From Paenibacillus thalictri (GTDB lineage: Bacteria > Bacillota > Bacilli > Paenibacillales > NBRC-103111), in the NCBI RefSeq assembly GCF_004307995.1, contig NZ_SIRE01000017.1:168242-232241 (forward strand): a DNA stretch of 64,000 nucleotides, in the 5' to 3' direction. Under the pieces are notes generated by a model. That model searched no databases and was not told where the DNA came from. It saw only the letters and a program-made list of their open reading frames with translations. The position numbers were made by a program, and so were the translations under genes. The first letter of the stretch is position 1. The number at the start of each line of letters is the position of its first letter. This document shows, piece by piece, positions 33,118 through 41,523 of this stretch.

Positions 33118-34059
33118 TTACAAATACTCATTTAATCCCTCGTGTACAAAGTCGGGAGCCGCTTTTTTCATTTGTTCCACCGTATGCAAATATCTTTGGG
33201 TCGTATTAATGTGAGAGTGGCCCAGGTTCTCTTGAACTTGCTGCAGCGTGGCGCCATTTAATAAAGCGAGTGTGGCGTTGGTATGGCGAAGCCAATGGGG
33301 AGTAAGGTTTTTTCCCAGATTGCACTGGATGCTCGCTTTTTGAATAATTCGTTCGATTTGCCGCGCGGACAAGTCGAACAACCGTTGATTTTCCCCTTTG
33401 TATTTTTGCATTTGCGCGTATTTTTGATAGTGCTCCCAAAGCAGCTGAGGCAGCTTGATGGTCCGCTGCTTTCCGCCTTTGCCGTCCGGCACGAGCAGCA
33501 AAATTGAACTGCCCGAAGCATCTTTGATGAAGTGATCCCATTCAATCCGGGCCAGCTCCGATACTCGCAGTCCGGTCAGCACAAAAGTAAGGGCGATCAA
33601 ATAATCGCGTAAATTTTGAGTTCTTAAGTGGTTTAATAGGCGGCCGACTTCTTCTTTGGTCAAATAGTGATGTTTGCTGTTGATCGCAATGGCCGGCAGA
33701 CGTACGCATGAAGTCGGGTTTAATGAGAAAAGCCCGATATTCGGATCGCTGCCCCATCTGTACAAAGATCGCAGCGGAGCGATAAAACTAGCAACCGTTG
33801 CCGAAGACAGCGGTTTTTTTTGAGGGCTGCAAAACCCCCGCATCAATCCGATCTTATAGACTTCGATTTCTTGCCATGTTACCGCTGTCAGCGGTTTGAA
33901 GGAGATAAACTTGCGAAACCGGTCAATGGCAAGTTTGTAGTTGCGGATAGTATATTGGGAACGGCTGCATATGGATAAAAACATCTCTATGATTTGGTCA
34001 TCGGTGTAGGATTCTTGGTGTGTTTCCATTCTGACGGAAATCAGCTCTTGCGTACTCAA
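33118..34059 (-). CDS. Tyrosine recombinase/integrase
   Basis: Site-specific recombinase of the XerC/XerD/phage-integrase family, 313 residues. N-terminal SAM-like core-binding domain (SRSQYTIRNYKLAIDRF, about 35-125), then the catalytic domain with a full active site: Arg in TGLRVSELARIEW, Lys in DGKGGKQRTIKL, HxxR in PHWLRHTNATLALL, His in LGHSHINTTQ and nucleophile Tyr in RYLHT. The TTG at 34059 is chosen because AAAGGAGG lies seven bases before it; the frame extends to 34116 through the right inverted site. It is oriented against all neighbours. It is not XerC or XerD by context and appears to serve its own flanking sites. Confidence 0.9.
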   Translation of the reverse strand: MSTQELISVRMETHQESYTDDQIIEMFLSICSRSQYTIRNYKLAIDRFRKFISFKPLTAVTWQEIEVYKIGLMRGFCSPQKKPLSSATVASFIAPLRSLYRWGSDPNIGLFSLNPTSCVRLPAIAINSKHHYLTKEEVGRLLNHLRTQNLRDYLIALTFVLTGLRVSELARIEWDHFIKDASGSSILLLVPDGKGGKQRTIKLPQLLWEHYQKYAQMQKYKGENQRLFDLSARQIERIIQKASIQCNLGKNLTPHWLRHTNATLALLNGATLQQVQENLGHSHINTTQRYLHTVEQMKKAAPDFVHEGLNEYL

Positions 34060-34086
34060 GGCGCTTCCTCCTTTATTTGGGTCGTC

Positions 34087-34115
34087 ATTTGTCGCACAAC
34101 AGTTATTGTACGACA
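34087..34115. repeat. Right 29-bp inverted site of the recombinase cassette
   Basis: Arms TTGTCGCACAA and TTGTACGACA surround CAGTTA; inverted copy of 32962-32990 with one mismatch (A for G in the outer arm). It lies between the recombinase ribosome site and the HD-GYP gene, overlapping a likely promoter. Confidence 0.8.
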
Positions 34116-34134
34116 CGATGGCAAGACTTGTAAT
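34106..34134 (+). promoter_or_regulatory. Candidate sigma-A promoter overlapping the right inverted site
   Basis: TTGTAC (inside the outer arm of the right site), 17 bases, TGTAAT. It would drive the HD-GYP gene. Binding of the recombinase to its site would cover the -35. Confidence 0.45.
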
Positions 34135-34168
34135 TTTTTATTTGCGGAGGGAGGCCCCGAATGTTTTG

Positions 34169-34747
34169 ATGCAGCTTGTTTTAACGACAAAGGAAATGTA
34201 TCAGCTGATGGAAAAAGATTCCGATACTTATGACCACAGCGTCAGAGTATCTTCAATGGCCAAATTGGTCGCCGCCGAGCTCAAGTTAAATCAGCGGGAA
34301 ACGTTTCAGCTAGTCAACGGCTGTTTGCTGCATGATGTCGGAAAGCTAAGGGTTCCTTTGGAAATTTTGCAAAAACCTAGCGCTTTGGAGCCGCACGAAT
34401 GGGATCTAATGCGGCTGCATCCGATTATCGGGGCGAAGCTGCTTCATCAAAAGTCATTTGTTGACGAGGTCATCATCGGCATTGTGACCTATCATCATGA
34501 ACGGTGGGATGGCAAAGGGTATCCTTACGGCTTAAGGGGGGATTCCATTCCCATTTTTGCAAGGATTTGCGCCATTATCGACTCCTTTGACAGCATGGTT
34601 TCCAAACGCCCCTATCATAAGGGGCTGTCGGTAAATGAGGCGATGGAGCAATTAACCCAAAACGCCGGCACCCAATTTGACAAGGACTACGTCCGTTTGT
34701 TTATCCGTTTGTTTGATCCGATGAGTTTGCGAAGCGAATCGCTTTGA
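34169..34747 (+). CDS. Compact HD-GYP domain protein
   Basis: Probable cyclic-di-GMP phosphodiesterase consisting of little more than the catalytic domain (192 residues). Motifs: HSVRVSSMAKLVA, LLHDVGKLRVP, YHHERWDGKGYPYGL and DSFDSMVSKRPYH. The ATG at 34169 follows GGAGGGAGG by 13-14 bases; the TTG at 34166 is the alternative. There is no membrane segment or sensor domain. Its promoter region overlaps the right recombinase site, so the cassette may control it. The next gene, a methyltransferase, starts 43 bases on. Confidence 0.85.
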   Translation: MQLVLTTKEMYQLMEKDSDTYDHSVRVSSMAKLVAAELKLNQRETFQLVNGCLLHDVGKLRVPLEILQKPSALEPHEWDLMRLHPIIGAKLLHQKSFVDEVIIGIVTYHHERWDGKGYPYGLRGDSIPIFARICAIIDSFDSMVSKRPYHKGLSVNEAMEQLTQNAGTQFDKDYVRLFIRLFDPMSLRSESL

Positions 34748-34790
34748 TGATATAGTGTTGGGTATCAAATATGTGGAGGTAACTTCCAAC

Positions 34791-35585
34791 GTGGCCTACG
34801 AACAATTCGCATTTCATTACGACCGGCTGATGGAGGATATGCCTTACCCGGAATGGGTCGAGTTCGCGCAAAAGTGCTGGAGCAAATACGGACGTCCCGC
34901 GACGGTTGTCGACTTGGGTTGCGGGACAGGCACCATTTCATTGCGGCTGGCGGAGCTGGGCATGAAAGTAACCGGTATCGATCTATCGGAAGAGATGTTG
35001 TCCATTGCCGCCCAAAAAGCCGATTTGCTTCGTTCGGAGAAAGTTTTGCCGGCCGAATCTTCGTTATTTTGGCTGCAGCAGGACATGCGGGAATGGGAGA
35101 TTCCGGAGCAGGTGGATGCGGTCATCTCGTTTTGCGATTGTCTGAACTATTTGCTGGAAGAAGAGGAAGTGGAAGCTGCGATTCATCGGGCATACGACGC
35201 GCTAAAGCCGGGCGGCGTGTTTCTGTTTGATGTCCATACGCCGGGGCAACTGATCGCATACGCTGAGAATCAGCCTTTTATGCTGAACGATGACGATATT
35301 GCTTACATTTGGACATGCGATTTCGACGCTTCACGCTGCGAGATCGAACATGCCTTAACGATATTTATTCAAGAGCCGCAAGCGGGCCGGGCGGACGAAA
35401 TCGCCGGCGGCGACAAGTTCCGGCGTATTGAAGAGCAGCACGTACAGCGGGCATATCCGCTGCATTGGCTGAAGCAAACGCTGCAAGGCGCAGGTTTTTC
35501 CGAGGTGGATGTGTACGCGGACTTTACGTTTTCATCGCCCAATGATGAATCGCAGCGAGCGTTTTTTGCCGCCGTGAAGCGATAG
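34791..35585 (+). CDS. Class I SAM-dependent methyltransferase
   Basis: Soluble methyltransferase of 264 residues, common just upstream of leuS in Paenibacillus relatives. The start GTG gives the family-typical MAYEQFAFHYDRLMEDMPYP and has GGAGG eleven bases upstream. The SAM-binding glycine loop is VVDLGCGTGTISLRLAELG, the acidic residue ending strand 2 is in VTGIDLSEEML, and the motif IV region is DAVISFCDCLNYL. The substrate is not known. Confidence 0.9.
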   Translation: MAYEQFAFHYDRLMEDMPYPEWVEFAQKCWSKYGRPATVVDLGCGTGTISLRLAELGMKVTGIDLSEEMLSIAAQKADLLRSEKVLPAESSLFWLQQDMREWEIPEQVDAVISFCDCLNYLLEEEEVEAAIHRAYDALKPGGVFLFDVHTPGQLIAYAENQPFMLNDDDIAYIWTCDFDASRCEIEHALTIFIQEPQAGRADEIAGGDKFRRIEEQHVQRAYPLHWLKQTLQGAGFSEVDVYADFTFSSPNDESQRAFFAAVKR

Positions 35586-35598
35586 CTTAAGTTCGCCT

Positions 35599-35688
35599 TC
35601 AGATTAGTTTTAAAACAAGTTTGACCACAGCCAACAGGATTCCCCATAGCGGCAGTGACAGGGCAATGCCGTTCAAAATTCCGGCCAT
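35599..35688 (-). CDS. Possible 29-residue membrane peptide
   Basis: Minus-strand open frame MAGILNGIALSLPLWGILL and ten more residues, ending KLVLKLI. It forms one hydrophobic helix and has a weak GGTGG six bases before the ATG. It is convergent to the methyltransferase gene. Residue choice looks like a genuine small membrane peptide, but length and the weak ribosome site keep confidence low. Confidence 0.35.
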   Translation of the reverse strand: MAGILNGIALSLPLWGILLAVVKLVLKLI

Positions 35689-35790
35689 GTTGAGCCACCG
35701 ATCCTTTCCCGATTCTTATTCACAGTATGGTCAGGGAGGCATCCGTTTAATCTGCGGCCGGGTCCGTAACCTCAAGTTCTGTGCGGTTAC

Positions 35791-35820
35791 TTGACAGAGG
35801 TTGTTTTTTTTGCATATAAT
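35791..35820 (+). promoter_or_regulatory. Sigma-A promoter of the leuS T-box transcript
   Basis: Consensus TTGACA, 18 bases including a T-tract, consensus TATAAT. Confidence 0.85.
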
Positions 35821-35827
35821 TCAAAGT

Positions 35828-36114
35828 ACATATGTTAGAGGCTGTGAGAAGGAACAGTAGCTCGTAAGCATGGTTCAGAGAGTCGGCGGTTGGTGCAAGC
35901 CGGTCATGCGAAAAGCGAACTCGCCTTGGAGCCAAGAGGTTAATTCCGCGACGGTTACGGCCGTCAGTCGTGCGGAACAGCCGATTCGCTGCCCCGCGTT
36001 AAGGGGTTAGAGTGAACAGGAGCAAAGCATGCTCTGCTCTTGTTAACTAGGGTGGTACCACGGGAATCCAAACCTCTCGTCCCTAGCGATTACGCTAGAG
36101 ACGGGAGGTTTTTT
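35828..36114 (+). promoter_or_regulatory. Leucine T-box riboswitch
   Basis: 5' leader that senses uncharged tRNA-Leu and lets transcription run into leuS. The conserved T-box AGGGTGGTACCACGGG lies at 36049-36064, just before the terminator hairpin. Stem I landmarks are present (AGAGAGTCGGCGGTTGGTGC, then CGAACTCGCCTTGGAGC), with CTC at 35920-35922 as the likely Leu specifier codon. The RNA start is estimated from the promoter. Confidence 0.92.
36071..36114 (+). terminator. T-box-controlled terminator
   Basis: AACCTCTCGTCCCTAGCG pairs with CGCTAGAGACGGGAGGTT around ATTA, followed by six T. The T-box sequence just upstream would pair in the alternative antiterminator. Confidence 0.9.
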
Positions 36115-36140
36115 AGTTGTAAACATGATGAAGGACGTGA

Positions 36141-38594
36141 ATGAACATGGCACAAGAAGTCAAAGATCAGCAAACCTACAACCCTCTGGTCGTAGAACCG
36201 AAATGGCAGAAGTATTGGGATGAGAATAAGACGTTCAAAACGCTTGACGACAAAGTGAAACCGAAATTTTACGCGCTGGATATGTTTCCATATCCTTCGG
36301 GGGCAGGGCTTCATGTAGGCCATCCGGAAGGATATACGGCTACGGATATCGTTTCCCGCTATAAGCGGCTGAGAGGTTTTAACGTGCTTCATCCGATGGG
36401 CTGGGATGCATTTGGCCTTCCTGCGGAGCAATATGCGCTGCAAACCGGCGAGCATCCGCGAGACATTACGTTCAAGAACATCGACAATTTCCGCCGGCAA
36501 ATCAAATCGTTAGGATTCTCTTACGATTGGGACCGGGAAATCAGCACGACCGATCCGGAGTATTACAAATGGACGCAGTGGATTTTTATCCAGTTGTATA
36601 AAAAAGGGCTGGCTTATGTTGACGAAGTGCCGGTGAACTGGTGTCCTGCTTTGGGCACGGTGCTGGCGAACGAAGAAGTCATCGACGGCAAAAGCGAACG
36701 CGGCAACCATCCGGTCATCCGCAAGCCGATGCGGCAGTGGATTCTGAAAATTACCGAATACGCCGAACGTTTGCTTGAGGATTTGGAGGAGCTGGACTGG
36801 TCGGAGAGCATCAAGGATATGCAGCGCAACTGGATTGGCAAATCCAAGGGCGCCGAGGTGCAATTTGCGCTTGACGGACATACGGAGTCGCTGACGGTGT
36901 TTACAACTCGTCCGGATACGCTGTTTGGCGCGACGTATTGCGTGCTTGCGCCGGAGCATGAATTGGTGGAGCGCATTGCAACAGAAGGCCAAAAGGCGGC
37001 TGTGAAGGATTACCAAGAGAAAGCCGAGCGCAAGAGCGATTTGGAGCGCACGGATCTGGCCAAAGATAAAACCGGCGTGTTTACTGGCGCTTATGCGATC
37101 AATCCGGTGAACGGCGCGAAGGTCCCGGTGTGGATTGCCGATTATGTGCTCGGCGGTTACGGCACAGGGGCGATTATGGCGGTACCTGGACACGACCAAC
37201 GCGACTGGGAATTCGCTAAGCAGTTCGATCTGCCGATTATCGAGGTTGTCCGCGGCGGGGATGTCACCAAGGAAGCTTATGCCGGGGACGGAGAACACGT
37301 AAACTCCGGACTGATCGACGGATTAACCAATGAGAAGGCGATCGCCCGCATGATTGAATGGCTGGAGGAAAACGGCAAAGGCAAGGGCAAGGTCACCTAC
37401 CGCCTGCGTGACTGGCTGTTCAGCCGCCAGCGTTATTGGGGCGAGCCGATTCCGATTCTCCACTTGGAAGACGGCACGATGAAAACCGTTCCGGAAGATC
37501 AGCTGCCGCTGCTGCTGCCGGACGTAGATGAAATCAAGCCTTCCGGCACCGGCGAATCGCCGCTGGCCAACGTTACGGAATGGGTCAATACAATCGATCC
37601 GGAAACGGGTATGAAAGCGCGCCGGGAAACTAACACGATGCCGCAATGGGCGGGAAGCTGCTGGTATTACCTGCGCTTCATCGACCCGCGTAACAACGAG
37701 CAGCTGTGCTCGCACGAGCTGCAGCAGCAATGGCTGCCGGTTGATTTGTACATCGGGGGCGCGGAGCATGCTGTGCTGCATCTGCTGTACGCTCGTTTCT
37801 GGCACAAGGTATTGTACGACTTGGGCGTCGTAGCGACCAAAGAGCCGTTCCAAAAGCTGGTTAACCAAGGTATGATTCTCGGCGAAAACAATGAAAAAAT
37901 GAGCAAATCGCGCGGCAACGTCATTAACCCCGACGATATCGTAGGTGAATTTGGCGCAGATACATTGCGGATGTATGAGATGTTTATGGGCCCGCTGGAG
38001 GCGACGAAACCTTGGAACGTAAACGGGGTGGAAGGCACATTCCGCTTTTTGGCCCGGATATGGAGATTGTTTGTTGGCGAGAACGGCGGTTTAAGCGATC
38101 GAATCAGCGCAGACGAGCAGTTTGGCAGCGAGACGTTCAAACGGACATGGCACCGCTCGGTCAAAAAAATTACCGAGGATTACGAAGCATTGCGCTTTAA
38201 CACGGCGATCAGCCAACTGATGATTTTTGTCAATGAGGCTTATAAAACGGAGAAATTGCCGAAACAAGCGATGGAGCATTTCGTGCAAATGCTGTCGCCG
38301 ATCGCTCCGCATATCGCAGAAGAGTTGTGGGAGAAGTTAGGCCATACAGGCACTGTTTCTTACGAGGCTTGGCCGGTTTATGACGAAGCTTGGACGGTGG
38401 ATAACGAGGTCGAAATCGTAGTTCAAGTTAACGGCAAGATCGCCGACCGGGCAACGGTGGCGGCTGATGCCGATGAAGCGGCGCTGCAGGAATTGGCTTT
38501 GGCTCTGGATAAAGTAAAAGAAACGATTGCCGGCCGGCAAGTCCGCAAAGTGATTGCCGTCAAAGGCAAGCTGGTTAATATCGTTGTAGGATAA
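36141..38594 (+). CDS. leuS: Leucyl-tRNA synthetase
   Basis: Class I synthetase charging tRNA-Leu. HIGH-type motif in FPYPSGAGLHVGHPEGY (about residues 50-66), editing CP1 domain (VFTTRPDTLFGATYCVLAPE, then GTGAIMAVPGHDQRD), KMSKS motif in NEKMSKSRGNV, and the anticodon-binding and C-terminal domains (EIVVQVNGKIADR). 817 residues is normal for Bacillota. AAGGA lies five bases before the ATG; an ATG two codons later is possible. Expression is controlled by the T-box. Confidence 0.98.
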   Translation: MNMAQEVKDQQTYNPLVVEPKWQKYWDENKTFKTLDDKVKPKFYALDMFPYPSGAGLHVGHPEGYTATDIVSRYKRLRGFNVLHPMGWDAFGLPAEQYALQTGEHPRDITFKNIDNFRRQIKSLGFSYDWDREISTTDPEYYKWTQWIFIQLYKKGLAYVDEVPVNWCPALGTVLANEEVIDGKSERGNHPVIRKPMRQWILKITEYAERLLEDLEELDWSESIKDMQRNWIGKSKGAEVQFALDGHTESLTVFTTRPDTLFGATYCVLAPEHELVERIATEGQKAAVKDYQEKAERKSDLERTDLAKDKTGVFTGAYAINPVNGAKVPVWIADYVLGGYGTGAIMAVPGHDQRDWEFAKQFDLPIIEVVRGGDVTKEAYAGDGEHVNSGLIDGLTNEKAIARMIEWLEENGKGKGKVTYRLRDWLFSRQRYWGEPIPILHLEDGTMKTVPEDQLPLLLPDVDEIKPSGTGESPLANVTEWVNTIDPETGMKARRETNTMPQWAGSCWYYLRFIDPRNNEQLCSHELQQQWLPVDLYIGGAEHAVLHLLYARFWHKVLYDLGVVATKEPFQKLVNQGMILGENNEKMSKSRGNVINPDDIVGEFGADTLRMYEMFMGPLEATKPWNVNGVEGTFRFLARIWRLFVGENGGLSDRISADEQFGSETFKRTWHRSVKKITEDYEALRFNTAISQLMIFVNEAYKTEKLPKQAMEHFVQMLSPIAPHIAEELWEKLGHTGTVSYEAWPVYDEAWTVDNEVEIVVQVNGKIADRATVAADADEAALQELALALDKVKETIAGRQVRKVIAVKGKLVNIVVG

Positions 38595-38613
38595 TTTCAT
38601 AACACAGATCAGG

Positions 38614-38652
38614 AAAATGTGCGGCAACCGAGAATAGTCTCAGGCCGCACAT
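38614..38652 (-). terminator. Terminator between leuS and comER
   Basis: ATGTGCGGC pairs with GCCGCACAT with a further GAGA/TCTC pair inside. On the minus strand it follows the comER stop and ends in TTTTCC, so it mainly serves comER; it may also stop leuS transcripts. Confidence 0.6.
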
Positions 38653-39485
38653 TATTCTGTTTCAGGGGCCGCAAATTTGGCTTCCACCTTTTCCAGGTCC
38701 TCTGCGTATTTGGCGTGAGTGGCCTGAATAAGCTTGTTAAACACGCCCTTAAGCTCCGTGGAAAGCAAATTCAAAGCAGCCTCGGTGATTCCCCCGGGAA
38801 CGGTTACGCGTTTTCTCAGCGTGCTTGGGGTGAGTCCGCCGGTTGTCAGAAGTTTGCCTGTGCCCAGCACCATTTCACTTGCCAACGCGGTAGCTTCCTC
38901 TTCGGAAATGCCGGTTTCTTCAGCGGCCGCTTGAATGAAACATTCAACAAAAAAAGCCAAAAACGCCGGTCCGCAGCTGGATATATCGGAGCTGATGCGC
39001 GTGAACTTTTCGGACACCCGGATGGGCGCGCTGATATGGGAAAGCAGGTTTTCAAGCATTTCTTTGTCTTCCGCCGTCATACGGTCGCTGTACATGCACA
39101 GCGCCGCGCCGCTTAATACATAGTTGGTAATGCTTGGAATGATTTTGGCGATTTTGCAGTCTAATTGCGATTCCAGATGACGAATCAGCACAGGGCTTGT
39201 GATGGAAACGACGATTTGCGACGCTGTCGCATAGCAGCCGGCTTCATCGAGCACATTTTTGTATTCGCCCGGTCTGACGCATATAAACACAATGCCGCAT
39301 TCTTTCATAATGTCGGCGGGCGAGAGGGCGACGGTCATCCCCGGGTAGCTTTCAGCAAGACATTTGGCCTTGCTAACCGTTCTGTTGACGACAAGAATCT
39401 GTTCCGGATCGAGCGCCCCTGATTGAATAAAAGCCTCAACTAGAATGCTCCCCATGCTGCCTGTACCTATGAAACCTACTTTCAA
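38652..39485 (-). CDS. comER: ComER, pyrroline-5-carboxylate reductase-like late competence protein
   Basis: Member of the ProC fold, encoded divergently from comEA as in Bacillus. N-terminal Rossmann loop VGFIGTGSMGSIL, then VFICVRPGEY and the C-terminal helical region with the ProC-like GPAFLAFFVECFIQAA and TPSTLRKRVTVPGGITEAAL. TTG start with GGAGGG eight bases upstream. 277 residues. In B. subtilis comER is not required for competence but has been linked to sporulation and biofilm control. True proline synthesis activity is unproven. Confidence 0.88.
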   Translation of the reverse strand: MKVGFIGTGSMGSILVEAFIQSGALDPEQILVVNRTVSKAKCLAESYPGMTVALSPADIMKECGIVFICVRPGEYKNVLDEAGCYATASQIVVSITSPVLIRHLESQLDCKIAKIIPSITNYVLSGAALCMYSDRMTAEDKEMLENLLSHISAPIRVSEKFTRISSDISSCGPAFLAFFVECFIQAAAEETGISEEEATALASEMVLGTGKLLTTGGLTPSTLRKRVTVPGGITEAALNLLSTELKGVFNKLIQATHAKYAEDLEKVEAKFAAPETE

Positions 39486-39501
39486 GAGCGATCCCTCCTA
39501 G

Positions 39502-39565
39502 AGCTTTCCGTAGGAAAGCTGACTTCGTAAGCGATACCGAGCTTTCCGCAGGAAAGCTGTTCGTA
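39502..39565. repeat. Two hairpin repeats between comER and comEA
   Basis: AGCTTTCC-GTA-GGAAAGCT at 39502-39520 and AGCTTTCC-GCA-GGAAAGCT at 39540-39558, 38 bases apart, joined by CTTCGTAAGCGATACCG. The joining sequence is shared with the repeats before rsfS (CTTCGTAAGCGTTACTGAG on the minus strand), so they belong to one dispersed family with different but still complementary stems. Confidence 0.72.
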
Positions 39566-39651
39566 AACTGGCTATGCGGAATGCTTTTTCATATATATGT
39601 TTCGCCTTATTAAAATATTCGGGCTTTATCATGCTTGCGAGGAGGGAATCG

Positions 39652-40143
39652 ATGACTTTCAGTTTGAGTAAAACCAAATGGGCCGCCGCCGCGGTACTGC
39701 TGTTTCTCGCAGTTTTAGCCGTCACCTTTTACCCTGCTTTTTTTGCAGCTCGGGATGCGGAAGACGGCTGGCGGACGCTGAATGGGGAGATGAAGGCGAT
39801 GCTGGAACGCCAAGGGACCGCAAGCGCCCCTATACCACAAGCGAAACCGGACAACCAGCAGAAAGCGGAGGGGAGTCAGGCGGGGTCAGAGCCAAAGACA
39901 GCACAAACCGTACCTGCAAAAGAAGCGGTTGCCGCCAAAAAAATCGATATCAATACGGCGGGGGAAAAGTTATTGGAAGAGCTGCCGGGCATTGGGGCAA
40001 GCAAAGCCAAGGCAATCATCGCATACCGGGAACAGCACGGACCGTTTCAAACGGCGGAGGAGATTACGAAAGTGAAAGGAATCGGCCCGAAAATGTACGA
40101 AAAACTGCAGGAACGCATCACAATCGGTAAAAATGATCCTTGA
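39652..40143 (+). CDS. comEA: ComEA, DNA-binding competence protein (short form)
   Basis: Membrane-anchored receptor that binds incoming double-stranded DNA. One helix (about residues 11-30) tethers it, an Ala/Gln/Pro/Lys-rich linker follows (50-95), and the C-terminus carries the helix-hairpin-helix pair IDINTAGEKLLEELPGIGAS and ITKVKGIGPKMYEKLQERI. The ATG at 39652 has GGAGGG seven bases upstream; the frame extends back to 39574 without support. At 163 residues it is shorter than B. subtilis ComEA (about 205) because the SLBB-like oligomerisation domain is missing. Confidence 0.92.
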   Translation: MTFSLSKTKWAAAAVLLFLAVLAVTFYPAFFAARDAEDGWRTLNGEMKAMLERQGTASAPIPQAKPDNQQKAEGSQAGSEPKTAQTVPAKEAVAAKKIDINTAGEKLLEELPGIGASKAKAIIAYREQHGPFQTAEEITKVKGIGPKMYEKLQERITIGKNDP

Positions 40144-40218
40144 ATCTTTTGTTTTCCGGCAAAATATGCGAGAATAGGAGCAGGAATCTACTAATTTATC
40201 CTATTGGAGGAATCATAC

Positions 40219-41511
40219 ATGTCTGAAGAACGCAAGTTGTCTTTTGAAACACTGGCTGTACATGCCGGGCAAGAAATCGACCCTACTACATTCTCACGCG
40301 CCGTACCGCTGTATCAAACTACGTCCTACGGCTTCCGCGATTCGGATCATGCCGCTAATTTGTTTGCGCTTAAAGAATTCGGCAACATTTATACGCGCCT
40401 GATGAACCCGACTTCAGACGTGTTCGAGAAAAGAGTCGCCGCTCTTGAAGGTGCGCCTGCTGCGCTTGCAACCGCTTCCGGTCAAGCAGCAATCACATTT
40501 GCTATTATGAACATCGCCGGAGCCGGCGACGAGATCGTTTCGTCCACCAGTCTGTACGGCGGTACATATAACCTGCTTGGCACGACTCTGCCGAAGCTGG
40601 GCATCAACGTGAAATTCGTTGACCCAAGCGATCCGGAAAACTTCCGCAAAGCGATTAACGAAAAAACAAAAGCCGTATACGCCGAAACGGTCGGCAATCC
40701 GAAAGGCGACATGCTCGACATTCGCGCCGTTGCGGATATCGCCCATGAAAACGGCATTCCGCTTATTATCGACAACACCTTGCCAAGCCCGTACCTGTGC
40801 CGCCCAATCGAGCACGGCGCGGATATCGTCGTACACTCCGCCACCAAATTTATCGGCGGCCACGGCACGTCGATCGGCGGCGTTATCGTGGACGGCGGTA
40901 CTTTCGACTGGAAAGCAAGCGGCAAGTTCCCGGGCCTTACCGAACCGGATCCGAGCTACCATGGCGTCGTCTACACCGATGCGGTAGGACCGATCGCTTA
41001 TATCATTAAAGCGCGCGTTCAATTAATGCGCGACATGGGCGCGGTAATTTCGCCGTTCAACTCGTTTATGCTGCTGCAAGGTCTGGAGACGCTGCATTTG
41101 CGGATGGAGCGCCACTGCTCCAACACGCAGGCGGTTGCCGAATATTTGGAGCGCAACGAAGCCGTGGAGTGGGTCAGCTATCCTGGTCTGCCAAGCCATC
41201 CCTCCTACGAGCTGTCGAAAAAATATATGCCGAAAGGTCAAGGCGCTATTTTGACATTTGGCATCAAAGGCGGCATCGAGGCAGGCAAAAAGGTGATCAA
41301 CAATGTGAAATTGTTCTCTCACCTGGCTAATGTCGGCGACTCCAAGTCGCTGATTATTCATCCGGCAAGCACGACGCACAGCCAATTGGAAGGCGAAGAA
41401 CTGGCTTCCACAGGCGTCACTCCGGGGATGATTCGTTTGTCTGTCGGAACGGAAAGCATTGACGACATTATTTATGATCTGGATCAGGCGATTCGCGCCA
41501 GCCAACAGTAA
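40219..41511 (+). CDS. metY: O-acetylhomoserine sulfhydrylase
   Basis: PLP enzyme making homocysteine from O-acetylhomoserine and sulfide. It opens with LSFETLAVHAGQEIDPTTFS and carries GNIYTRLMNPTSDVFEKR, SGQAAITFAIMNIAGAGDEI, DNTLPSPYLCRPIEHGAD and the PLP lysine motif SATKFIGGHGTSIGG. 430 residues, standard. The ATG at 40219 follows TTGGAGG by eight bases. It interrupts the comE genes: comEA lies 75 bases upstream and comEB 12 bases downstream. No SAM riboswitch is seen in the short leader. The family includes O-acetylserine-using forms, so specificity is inferred. Confidence 0.92.
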   Translation: MSEERKLSFETLAVHAGQEIDPTTFSRAVPLYQTTSYGFRDSDHAANLFALKEFGNIYTRLMNPTSDVFEKRVAALEGAPAALATASGQAAITFAIMNIAGAGDEIVSSTSLYGGTYNLLGTTLPKLGINVKFVDPSDPENFRKAINEKTKAVYAETVGNPKGDMLDIRAVADIAHENGIPLIIDNTLPSPYLCRPIEHGADIVVHSATKFIGGHGTSIGGVIVDGGTFDWKASGKFPGLTEPDPSYHGVVYTDAVGPIAYIIKARVQLMRDMGAVISPFNSFMLLQGLETLHLRMERHCSNTQAVAEYLERNEAVEWVSYPGLPSHPSYELSKKYMPKGQGAILTFGIKGGIEAGKKVINNVKLFSHLANVGDSKSLIIHPASTTHSQLEGEELASTGVTPGMIRLSVGTESIDDIIYDLDQAIRASQQ

Positions 41512-41523
41512 GGAATCGGTCCG

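Larger units (their letters stand above)
32962..34115. mobile_element. Tyrosine-recombinase cassette bounded by inverted core-like sites
   Basis: A 1154-bp segment holding only a tyrosine recombinase gene, bounded by two 29-bp sites in inverted orientation. Because the centres TAACTG and CAGTTA are complementary, recombination between the sites would invert the segment rather than cut it out. No target duplication and no cargo gene were seen. It lies between the end of the CvfB-like gene and an HD-GYP gene. Confidence 0.65.

Noticed and set aside
33118..34059. XerC or XerD housekeeping recombinase
   Set aside because: Context does not match either gene, no codV/hslV or dif-like site is near, and the flanking sites are specific to this cassette.
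40144..40218. SAM (S-box) riboswitch before metY
   Set aside because: The leader is only 75 bases and has no S-box stems or terminator.
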